Part shown: one piece after another, positions 35,080 to 47,000 of the stretch
How positions within the stretch are numbered: position 1 is the first letter of the stretch
Layout of the letters: each line of letters starts with the position of its first letter
Origin: Sclerurus mexicanus
Taxonomy: Eukaryota > Chordata > Aves > Passeriformes > Furnariidae
Assembly: GCA_013396755.1 (NCBI GenBank)
Contig: VWZF01005690.1
Location: 64,643-128,642, forward strand
Length of the DNA stretch: 64,000 bases
Direction of reading: 5' to 3'
Made by a program: the position numbers and the translations under genes
Notes under the pieces: generated by a model
Database searches by the model: none
What the model saw: only the letters and a program-made list of their open reading frames with translations
What the model was told of the DNA's origin: nothing

Positions 35080-38000
35080 GTGAGAGACGGGCCCGGGTGG
35101 GGNNNNNNNNNNGGTGGGAGGGGAGCGGGGCCTGGGGAGGGGACTGAGGGGAGAAGGATGTGAGGGGAGAGGGGACTGAGGAGAGGGGCGTGAGGGGTAT
35201 GGGGTGTGAGGAGACATGGGAGGGAGGGGAGCCAGGCCCGGCTCGGCCCTGACGGGGGAAGGTGGCCTGTGGTGTCCACAGAGGAGAGCCTGGGCCTGGG
35301 CTTAGACCTGGGCCTGGGCCTGCCTTAGGACCTGAGAGAGAAGGTGGTTGAGGGGCCTGGGCTTGGCCTGGCTGAGGGGTTTGAGGGGCAGCAGGACGGT
35401 CCAGCGCCGCCAGGAGGTGAGCCCAGCCCATTCGGGCTTGTGGAGGGAGTGTGTCCCGTGGGAAGAGGGGGATCTGGCCTGATGGGTGGGAGTGAGAACT
35501 CTGCCTGGGAAGAAGGAGCCTGGGACTTCAGGGGTCAGCCAAGTTAGGCTGGGTGTTAGTGGGGTTCTGGGGATTGGTGTTGATTGAGGTGGTGGGAGAG
35601 GGGGACCTGGACTGGTCTGGTCATGGGGTGGGTCTGTTGGGCAGGGGTAGAGACTTGCTGGGGAGCTCTGGCCTACACCTCTGCTGGGACTCATTTTCCT
35701 GCTTGTGCATCTCCTGCTGGAGCCTCTGCTCCTCTGGGGTCTGTCCCTTTCAGGCATCGTGGCTCTCAGCCCTTCTGTCCCCTGCCCTATAATCCCTAAT
35801 CCCCCTGACCCCTGTCTCCCACTCCCTGCAGTGACGGTGGCAGATTATGCCAACTCAGACCCAGCTGTCGTGAAGTCTGGGAGGGTGAAGAAGGCTGTGG
35901 CCAACGCAGTGCAGCAGGAAGGTGAGTCTGCCCTGGAGGCCCTGCCTTCCCCAGGCTGCCTCCACGTTTTGCTGGCCTCGGCATGATGTGGGAAACTCCT
36001 GAGAGAATGTGTGTCATTTAGTGCTGAAAATGAGCCTGTGCTGCTCTGCAGAATCAGGTGGTGAGGGCTTGGACAGGAGGTTTTGCAGCAAGTCTGCAGC
36101 AAGTCCAGTAGGAATTGCTGAGTCTTTCCTGGTGCCAGAAATAGAAGGGCTTGGGTGTCATCTCCTGCTTGAAGCAGAAAATGACAGGATAAAAATCTTT
36201 ATTGCTTTATGACCTCATATGAAACTGTAGACAACTTTATCAGCAGGTGAAAGTCTTTGCAGTGGCAGTGAGTTTGTGACAGTTCTGGCAAATGTGTGCT
36301 GAAAGGAGGTTTTGGGAGGGTGTTGCTGTTTCTTGGGGAACTTTGTAAACAAGGAGTTTCCTGGGGGAAGGTATTGCAGTATTTTTTTATCTACTTCCTC
36401 CTCAGCTGGGAGCTTTCTGAACCAACACACCCCATTTGCTTGAGAAATGTTAAGGCTTAGGCCTTGACTCTTAAGTGGAGCTGGTCACACACATTGGAGG
36501 TGGCCGTTGTTGTGTTGACAGTGATGACTGAACTGTTCATATGGGGGAACTCCTGCGTTGTTGCTGAAATCTTACCTTTTTAAAGAAAATCTGCTCTTTG
36601 CATGAGTACCTGTCAGAATCAGAGATGTGGTGAATATCCTTTTGAGCTGCTGCTTCTCAAGCTTTTAGGATTGGGAATGTCCCTCTTTTGTTGTCTCCTT
36701 TGGTATAGACTTGGGGCTTCCCTCTTCCATTCCCTCTCCTGCTCACCCATGTGTATTCTCTGTGTTTGAGGCAAAGCACTGCATTTCAGTATTATACTGG
36801 CAAACTGCTGTTGTTTCTTTCTCCCTGCCCCACCCAAGTCCCTGCATCCAGCATCACCTGCTTTGTCCCTTTCCTAAAATCCTGCTCTGTTCCTGGCTCA
36901 CTTCCACACCATCCTGTTGGTTCCAGCTCACAGCAGTTCTCTGCCCACCCCTTTCTCAGCTCTTTGCAGGGGGTTTCCCCTCTGGATTTAGGGATCCTCA
37001 GGATCTCTCCTCCTCAGGGCTGTGCTCCAGGCTTATCTGGTGCAGCCAGGACTTGCTGCAGCCTTATCTGGCACAGCCTTATCTGTGGCAGCCTGGGGTG
37101 CCACGAGTGGGGACAGGAGCCTCTGCCCCGGGGGCTGCGGCCTTTGGCCTCTCTGTCCTCGAGGATCTTGGCTCGGAGTAAACACGGAGCTGGGTGTGAC
37201 TGCCAGCGAGAAGGGAGTTTCCCACTGGGAGGGGACTGAGGGCCAGGGGCAGCTTCCCTGGGCTGTTTTCCTGCCCGTTCTGTGACCCAGGCTGGGGAGG
37301 ATTACAGCCGGGACATGGAGAGGGTGTCCCTGCAGGGCTGCAGTGCAGCCTGTTCCACTGCTGAACAGACTTGTGAGTTTTTGACTCAGGGGCTCATCTT
37401 TCCTTTGCAGAGCGTGGTGGGTTCTTCTGAGCCCCTCTCTGAGTCCCCGCCAGTTTTGTCCTCTCTGCCTTGGCTGTATTTGATGCCATCACTCACTCGT
37501 GTTGCCATCTCTTTCTCTCTCTTTTTGCCTACAAAAGGTCACCTGGAGAGGGCAATACGATTTGGCAGTGGGGGAAACCACTGCCATGGATGCATCCAGG
37601 TGCCATGGATGCATCCAGTTTACAGAGCAAAGTGCAAAATGAGGTAGAACTGGTTTGGCAAAGCACTGAGGGTGTCTCTAGTCTGTGGGCACAGTCAAGC
37701 TCTGTCTTGAGGCTGCCTTTCCATCTGCTGTATTACCTTTTTGGAATCTTGTTTGGTGGTTAGAAATGAGAATATCCCTCACCTGAATTTATTTGTGATC
37801 AGTTTCTTTTCTTCTTGTTGTTGGGGGTTTTTCTGCTACCCTGTCCCTGTGGTTCAAATAGCACATCTTGCTCTCTGGTGGCTCTGGTGACTGCAGCTTG
37901 GACGTATAAAACCTTCCTGGGCTGTGGTTTGTGTTAGGGCAGAAAAGCTTGAGCAGTGCAAGCCCCCTCTGGCACGAGCAGGTGCCTCCTGGTAGCAGTG

Positions 38001-41000
38001 CTGTTCTCCACCCAGCACGCTGGGCTGAAATTCAGCTCGTGAATGAATTTTACAGACTGTCTGCAGAGCTTGTGCTGCTGTGACAGCGCTGATCTCTGAC
38101 AGCGCCCCGCATAGGGCCACACCTTTCCTTTTCCAAGACTGTCATTACTGACTCACGCATGGATTTTTCTGCCCTACCGAGCCCTCAGTTTACAGATCAA
38201 GTTGTAAAAATAATACTTCTGAACAGGGAGATGTCTAACCATGTCCCCAGAGGCAGGGGAAAAAACCCAAACTTAAACCAAACCCCAGCTGACTCAACTT
38301 GCTGTTTTCCTCGTTGCAGTCACTGAATTCCAGGGTAAGTGGAGCTCCTGTGCTCGGGACTGGGTTGTTTCTCAGGTGGATTGTGTGTCATCAGCCACAA
38401 GATCTGTTTGTCCTGCTGAGAAGGGAGTGTGTCTTCTCTGTGCTCATAAAACAATTCCAGAGTAGGTGTGGGCTCCAGGCTGAAAGGTGGCCACTCAAGA
38501 CAGCTCTTACCCCTGCAGAAAGAGCCTGTTGTTTTGTTCAGAATTGTAAATAGCTTCAGCTAAACCAGTGGGATCTGCATAATGTGCTGGTAATCATCCT
38601 CATTGTTCATTACTGAAAACAAGAAGCCGAATAATTATGTTTCCAATTCACTCACCCCTGCTAATCTTTCCCTGACAAGGTAATCCTCGAGCCCAGGATT
38701 TACTTGCTTGTGTCACTCACCAGAAAGCTTTAAGGCAGTGGTTCCACTGAAGTATCTCCTGAACTTGGATCACCTTTTCCTCTCTGCTGTTGTACTTACT
38801 GTGCCATTTGTCATTCCAGTAAAATCCCTGTGTGGTTTGGAAGCTTCCTGTGTTCCTGCTGAGGAAGTCCTCTCTGTGTCAGGAGAGTCCTGTGACAGCA
38901 GCGATGAGATGGATACAAAGGAGAGCATCAATGGGCGGGCTGCCTCGAGGAAAAAGAAGAGCAAAAGGCACAAAGGTGTGGTCACAGCTCTGCCGGGGCT
39001 CTGTGGGTTCCTGCTGCATCTCCTGATGTCAGTGCTGGGGATTTACAGGCTGTTCCCGGGGCATTCTGTAACCTGTGTGTGCACAAAGGAGCGCTGAGGG
39101 TTCAGTCCTTGTAAATCTCCTGGCACTTGGTCAGAGGTGTTGTATTTGCACAAAGGCAGAGCCTGGGGCATGAAATCAAAGCCTGAGAGCTCCTTGCTTT
39201 TAAGTAAATATCTCTCAGCCTTGGAAAACAAACGCTGCTCTTCCAGAGTTGTGAAACTTTGCCACTGGACATGTTGCTTCACTGAGCTTGTGTTGGTGAA
39301 AGCAGGTTTGCTTTGGGGGTGACATGCTGCTGTCCACAATGCAGTTGTTGGCAAAACACAAGCTCTGTTTTCAAGGCTGTGGTTTGTTACAAATGAGTTT
39401 TGGTTTGTTACAAATGCTCTTTTTCCAGCAAGGAAGTGCATTTGATCCTCTTGGCATCATAGTAGGTTAATTCCAGGGCGATGTATCCCTCAGCATTTAG
39501 TCTTTGTGCAGCTCTGTAGAAATCCATTTGCAACACAGTGTAAGCAGCAAACTGCTCTCCTGCACTGTGGAACCCTGCAGAAGTTTCTGCTAACAGCTTG
39601 CTTTCGGGTTGAGAAACAACTTTTAACTGGTTTTCTTGAGCTTTATACTAATTTCTGCAGCACGTCAACATTAAGCACAGACGGTAGGTGCACAGCACTC
39701 CTCTGGGAAGAGAGATAAAGGAATTTAGCCTTTTTTAATAAGACATCCTTCAGACTCCTGGAAAAATAATGCCTGAGTGGATGGAGTTATGAGTGTGGAA
39801 AAACTGTCCTGATCTACTACAGCCTTGTCTTATTCTGCTGCATGTGTAGGAAGCAAAAAATGGTGCTGGACCAGTGATGCTTCTGGCTGCACTCTGAGTT
39901 CAGAGTGTGGAGTTTGGTGGCTCCTTGAGCCAGAGCTGACCCAGCAGAGTGGATGTTACAGCCTGTTGTGGGTGTGTCTGCCATAAATCTGAAGGGCTGT
40001 GGGGAAGTGATCAGTCCAGAGCTTTCTCTGGCAATTACTACATAAGGATAAGGAACTGCCCTTCATTATTAATCTGCTGTCTCAGGGTTAGATCTGGCAA
40101 ACTCCTCCTCTGTGCCACAGACCTTTTTTCTTAGCGCTGTGTACAAATTCTGTTTTCTTTCTCTTTCCTTCACGTTCCTAATGCTCAGTATTGTTTAGCC
40201 ATTTATAGTCTTTGAAAGTGTTTTTTCTCCTGAAGTTGGAGCAGTGTTTGTGGGAAAACGTGTGGTGTAAACCTGAAAACACCACGGAAGTGAAAGGAGA
40301 GTCTGAGCCCTCCGTTCTGGATGAGCAGTTCTGACACCTCTGAGGGAAAGAACAGGCCGTTCTGTTCGGCTGAATTGCAATAAAGTTTCCCATCCAAGAA
40401 GCTTTAATGAAACTCGAGATTTAGGAAAAACATCTGATTGCCAGTTGCAGAAGAGAATTCCTTTCCTTCCCTGACAGAGCTCCTAGAAAAATATTGTGAC
40501 CACTGGAAGAAAGAATTGACAAGCTCAGCAGTGTCACAATGCTCAGGACCTTCCAGTGTAAAGCAGTTTTGGTGACCTGTTCAGTGAGCAGCTTTGATTA
40601 AAAATGCAGGAGTTCGTCCCTCCTTTATGTAAACTTGCCTCTTTATTTGCCACCCAATTTTTATTTCTCCACTTCAGTGTGGTATTTCAACTGTGAAAGG
40701 GTCAGGCATCCAAACAGGGTCCAGAAAGGCTTTGGGGGTTCCATCCTTGGACACAGAACCCAATTGGACAAGATCCTGAACAGAATGATCTAATTCTGCC
40801 TGCTTGGAGCTGGGCTGTTGGATTGGAAACCTCCAGAGGACCCTTTCAGCCTGAATGACGCTGTGAATCTGCCACTTCAGCCACTCCTGCAGGCAGTGCA
40901 GGGATAATAACGGCAGGCACCCAGCAGAGGGGAGGTGTGGAGGCGGTGTGGATGCTGATGGAAACAGGAGCAGGGACACTGATGTCGTTCTTACTTGGGC

Positions 41001-44000
41001 TTGTTGGGCTGAGTGTGCATGTCCTTCATTCAGCTGCTTCCCTGTGCTCCCAGGAGTAAAGCACAAGTAGGTGGGACTTGGTACAGGTGTTATCTACTCC
41101 ACTAACACACCTGCCTTGCGTTTAGAAAGCACCGATGGGGGAGGTGGAGAGGAATATCCCATCGACATCTGGCTGCTCTTGGCTTCCTACATTCGCCCTG
41201 AAGACATTGTCAGGTTTTCTCTGATTTGCAAGAAAGCCTGGACTGTGACTTGCACTGCTGCCTTTTGGACCAGGCTCTACAGAAGGTGAGACTCTAGATC
41301 TAGAGTTTTTAAACTGTTTGTAGCAGCCTTCAGCAATGAGCACCTCTCAGCAGAGCTGGAAATACGGGAATAATTCCCTACAGGCCACGGCCTTGTGTTG
41401 TGTATTGATGTGGTGGTGTGGGCCTTGTTTGGCAAGGGATTGTGGAATATCCCCCTCCTACAAAGATAAGCTGAGAGCTGGGTTTGTACAGCCTGGAGAG
41501 GAGATGGCTCCCTGTGGCCTTCCAGTCACTTAAGGGGGCTTATAAAAAGAAGGGAGAGGGACTTTTTATGTGGGCACACAGTGACAGGACAAAGGGAAAG
41601 GGTTTTAAACTGACAGAGGACAGGGTTAGATTAGATGTTAGGAAAATCTTCCTTACTCGGAGAGTGGTGAGGCCCTGGCACAGGGTGCCCAGAGAAGCTG
41701 TGACTGCCCCATCCCTGGAAGTGTCAAAGGCCAGGTTGGACAGGGCTTGGAGCAACTTGGTCTAGTGGAACGTGTCTCTGTCCATGGCAGGGGGTAGAAT
41801 GAGGAGCTTTAAGGTTCCTTCCAATCCAAACCTTTCCATGATTCTAATGTTACATCTGCTTTGGGTCTGGATATGGATTTTTGTGGTGTATTCCTGAATG
41901 TTCCATATAAAATCTCAGAGCATCACGTGCTTTTCTGCCCTCCATGGCCCAACACGTGTATGTGTGTAAAGCACTGCAGGTGCTTATGGCACAGTCAGAG
42001 CTGTCCCCTTCCTGAAAGGCAACAAGCATCTCTGATGGACAATTTGTCCTGCCTTGAGCTCTGATCACAGCCTCCTTCCTGTAATTAGGGGGACCTGAGA
42101 GGACCCAAGGCATTTTGAAGGTGTGCAGTGGTAGAAGTAAGTTAAAGCAAGAGGAAAAGGGCACAGGTGGTCAGAACTTGAAATAAATCCCCCTGTCCCG
42201 GTGCACGTCACTGGGATTTCCCTTCAGGACAAAGCATTTTGTTTACATTGCTCTCTCTGTTGGCCAGGAGGCACAAGCAGCAGGGGCACAGAGCAGAGAG
42301 CATCCATGGCCATGGCCATCCTTACCCCTGGCCTTCAGCGTGGTGCTCCCCAGCAAAGGCTCCCTTGGGATCCGATCAAAGCGTGGCCCTGGAGCGCAGG
42401 GGCTCAGGCTGCTCGGGCAGTGCTCAGCTCAGCTGGGCCCCTGAGAACCTGCAGCAACCTGCAGCCAAATCCCTGCCTGTCTCTCTGGGCAAACTGTCTG
42501 CTGGGAATTACTGGGAATTGTAGCATGATATTACAGACTGTGCTGAGTTAGAAGGACCCACAGGGACCATNTATCTGTGCTGCAAACCTGTCTGGTGCGA
42601 GTCAAGCATGTGGTGCCACACAGAGCAGCACAACACCCTCAAAGCTCTCAGGCTTTTGACCAGAGGTCCTCTGCTCAGTCGGGTGGCCCGGATGTGTCCC
42701 TGGCTGTGCGTGGCGCTGTGACCCAGCAGCTCACGTGGGTTTGTGGTTGGCCCTCAGGCACTACAGTCTGGACGCGTACCTGCCGCTGCGCCTGCGCCCC
42801 GAGTCCATGGAGAAGCTGCACTGTCTCCGTGCCTGCGTCATCCGCTCGCTCTACCACATGTACGAGCCCTTCGCGTCCCGGGTCTCCAGGAATCCAGCTA
42901 TTCCAGACAGTACTCCCAGCACTTTAAAAAATTCCAGAGTAAGTGGGATCGCTGAGGGCGTGCGATATGCCTGAGGTGTGGCTGTTTCTGTTTGCTTTGG
43001 ATTTTTCTCTTTCTAGAGGAAAAAATAGGTGATGTTTAGGCGGTCACCAGCAAAGCGTGGGTGTAGGATGGTCACTAACTCGGAATAGGGATTTGTAAAA
43101 GTGTGCTGGTTGTTTGTATCTGTAGAGTTACTCTCTGGAATAACTTCTTATTAAATCCTCCCACAACACCTTTGTAACCAGCAAAAGGGCACTCGCTTCC
43201 CTGGCTGTCAGAACTGCCTGGGATGTTTGCAGCTCTGCCCTCCTCTGAAAGGAGGCTCCGTAGGATCAGCTTTTCTGTCTTCTGCTCTGTGCTGACACTG
43301 TCTGTCAGAGTACATCTTTTCTCTGTAACTGGCATCTGGAGGGCTCAGGAGTGACACTGGTAGCCAGGAGTCATGTCGTGCTGCTTTCCTGTAGTCGGGT
43401 GTCTGGGTGAGGGAGGGCAGTGCCAGGGTGGTGAGCATGGCAAATGTGCAGAGCCAGTGTCTGCTTTGGGCCTGGGGCTGCTCTTGTGTTGGGCTGTAAA
43501 GGACTTGTCTCTGGTGTGGGCAGGCAATTCCCTCTGCTGTCCGAGCTTGGAGCACTTGCACCAATTCTCTTTAATTGCTGTTGACCATTAACTTTGAAAT
43601 GTCTCTGTGTCTCTTGTTTGGTTTCTTACTTGCAACTGGCTGATGCTCTGTGAGCAGCTTAAGCAACAATGTGAATTCTCCACCCTTCCAAATCCAAGGT
43701 CTAAAACCTGTTGAATGAGGTTTTTGGAGCCAAACTGAAGTGGGTTTGGTTTAGTAGTTGTACTTCCTTTTCCATTCAGAATAGAGCAACCTCCTCTATC
43801 CCCTCACTTCCTTCCTTTCTTCCTTGCTGTCCCTGGGTGGGGACTGGAGAGGCTGTCCCAGGCTCAGGGAGCATCCAGCAGCACACAAGCAGGTGGTGCT
43901 GCAGCACAGGGAAAAGCACACACGGATCTGTGTGTGGTCTTAGCTCTGCATCCAGAGCTCTTCCTTCTCTTCCTCAGTCCCCGCTTTGGGGATCAGTGCT

Positions 44001-47000
44001 CTTAAAGATTAAAAAACCAAATCATTTTGAGGAAGTTCCAAGTTAACTCTAGTCCTGAGCCCAGCCTCCTACCACTGCTCGGGTCTGCAGTGGCTGTAAG
44101 AGCTGGCAGGGCATTTTGGAAGGATTCACGTTGACATCATAACGGCTTTGGTGCCCACTGCTAGTGCTTCTCCTGTACTAATGATTTGAGGAAGATCTGT
44201 TAAGTGCAGCTTTTTGTTGTTCAGCTTTTAAAAAAGGAAATTAAATGGTGATGAGAGGCTTTGTCAGAGCAGTTTGACCTAAAACCTTGGAGCACGAAAG
44301 AGCCATCCTGAGTCTGGTCTTGCTGTACCGTGGCATTGCAGGACTCTGAGCTCCACCTGTGTCACTGTGCACAGAACTCCTGGACACAGAGGGTTTGAAG
44401 GAGGCTCTGGCACTGCCTCCCCTCCTTCTGGCTTTCATGGGCTTCGGTTGTACCTTTATGGGTCGTTGAAACTAACGGCGACACCTCCATAAACTGCATG
44501 TGGCAAGAGGAGAGCCCAGAGCCGGGTGTTATCCAATCCAGCTTTTCCTCTTTAATTTCCTTTTTTCTTTCCCTAGCCTAGCTTGTGTGGGACACTGGAG
44601 CCGTTATGGTGTCAGCAGAGGTGTTTGCCCTTTAAAGACACCCCCTAATTTTTGGCGGAGCACGGCGCGTCTGAAGGGCAGGACGGCTGACCCGAGGACA
44701 TCCTCTGCCCCTTAGGAGGTACTGACCGTTTTGTGCTTCACTACTTGCCATGACCAAACGAGCTGCTAGACCAGGCTGTCTCTGCAGGTGAACCACACAT
44801 GGTGGTGGAGTTAAACTCAGCAGCATCTGCTGCCCACCTGACTTTAAAAGAGATCTGGAGAACGTTTTTATTGGGAAAAAACCTGTGGGTTGCTTTCTCC
44901 TTGTGTGTTTCTGAGCTTGACTCCACGTGGCTTTGTTGTTCACCTCTTGAAGATTGTGGAGATAAAGGTCCTTTAAGGACTCCTGCTCATGGACATGACT
45001 CAGAGTTGAAGGAGAGGGTCTTGTATCACCTGTAGTTCTAATTTTGGAGCCTTCATGGTGAAGGCTGGCTCTGGCTTTGTTTCATTGGGGTCACTCTGTT
45101 GTAGAGTGAAATTACACGTGTGCTGCACCCTGCAGCCCAGTCAGGCACTCTCTCTTCAGGAGGGACTGTGTGTGGCTCACAGGGAGTTCTCCTCACCCAG
45201 TTTTTCTTCCTTTTCCTGCTGACACTGGTGAAAGGTAAGACCAGCTGTGGTGGGCTGGCACCTGTCAAGTGGAAACGCTCTGAGGGATGGCTGGACTGCC
45301 TTGCCGGGTTCTTTCCGTGGCTGTTGAAGGCTGGTTGCTTCTACTGACTGCTAGGCAGGGAATTTCCCTCCCACCCAGTTTCCTACAGGAGTTCTGCTGA
45401 GGCTTCTGCTCTAGGGTGAGTGCTGGATGCTGCATGAGCCTGTGGCCCACACAGGGATAACCAGGTGAAAGGGGAGGACTCTGGTGTTGTGTGTGTGTGG
45501 GAAGGCAGTGCTGGTGACCTCAGAGGCTGTTTGAGGCTGTTTGCTCATTTTCCTTTAAAAAGGAAAGGAGGTTGGCCAGACTGTGCTGTCCTGGCAGTGG
45601 TTTTGTACTCTGAGCAATGACAGGCAGTGCCTGCTGATGTCAGGTTTGACACCACAGGGGCTTAGGAACTTTCTCATCCATCACCTCATAGCTTTGCATT
45701 TCCCTCTGGATCCTTCCCTTCTTGATCCTTCTTCTGTTTCCAGCTGTTCCTCGCTTTAATCTTGTTTGGAGCCCAGTTTGATGGGAGTTCCTGGTGGACA
45801 GAGGGAATGGGTGAATCTGCACCTCATCCCTGCCTTAGGAAAGGGATAAGTGGCACAACAGGATTTTTCTGTTTGGCACATCAGTGGCTGCCTGTTGTAT
45901 TCTCCAGTTGTATGAGGAGTTGGCCAACTTGAAACTGGGGGATCTGAACTGCTGAGAGGATTCTTTGAACATAATTAATTGGAATAAATGGCTCCTAATT
46001 GCTCCTATGTAATTGTGTTTGTAATTGGAAGCCTTTATGCTCTGCTAAAAGTTATTTAAAGTGGTGCCTCTAAGGGTTTCATAATTTTGTGTTTCTTTTT
46101 TCCACCTCAGTGTCTGCTTTTCTGGTGCAAAAAGATTGTAGGGAACAGACAAGAAGCCATGTGGGAATTCAACTTCAAGTTCAAAAAGCAGGTATGAAAG
46201 AAGAACCAGATTGGCTGTGACTTTTGTTTGAAGCAGAAATTATTTTTCAGGGTGGTGAAGGGAAGGTGGAAACTTTTTATGTGTTCAGACAATAAATGGA
46301 AAGTCTGATTCCCGTGGTACACTAAAGCACATTCGGAAACTACGCTCAGTTTTCAGTCTGTGTTACCAGGACATTTGGAATCCCACATTTTTGCTGCCTC
46401 CTTTGGTATCCTTTCTCTCCTGTGAGGTGTGGATCATTTGTTACCCCCAGCAGTCTCATCTTTGAGATGACATTGCTAAAAGTTACTACCAAAACCCAAG
46501 TGATTGACTGAAGTGCTCAAAATTTTGACCAAAATCTGAAACTTCTCGTTTTACCATTACAAAGATTTCTCAGAGAAATGAAGAGAGCCAGGGAAAACCT
46601 CCAGGAATGGGTCTCGGGAGAAGCCAGTAATTTCAGGCAGCCTTGGGAATTCTGCATCTGAAGGAATGGTGCCTGTCCTGAGCTTTCTGTTCCTGTAACA
46701 CTTTGCCCAGACACGAAGGGAGGTGGTGAGAACCTGCCTGGCTAAATCAGTGTCTCTTTCTTCCAAGTCCCCCAGATTTAAGAGCAAGTGTTGCAAAGGT
46801 CTCCAGCCCCCGATCCAGTACGAGGAAGTGCACACAAACCCGGACCAGGATTGCTGCCTGCTGCAGATCACCACCTTCAACTTCATCTTCGTGCCAATCG
46901 TCATGGGCATGACGTTTACCTTGGTGAGTGGGGCAGAGCTGCTGGGCAGGCTTGGCAGGTGAGGTGAGCTTCCTGTAAGGAGATGAAGAGGGCACCTAAA

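Noticed and set aside
42540..42600. Short CR1-like remnant beside the N at 42571
   Set aside because: Only about 25 bases resemble a CR1 tail; too short to call.
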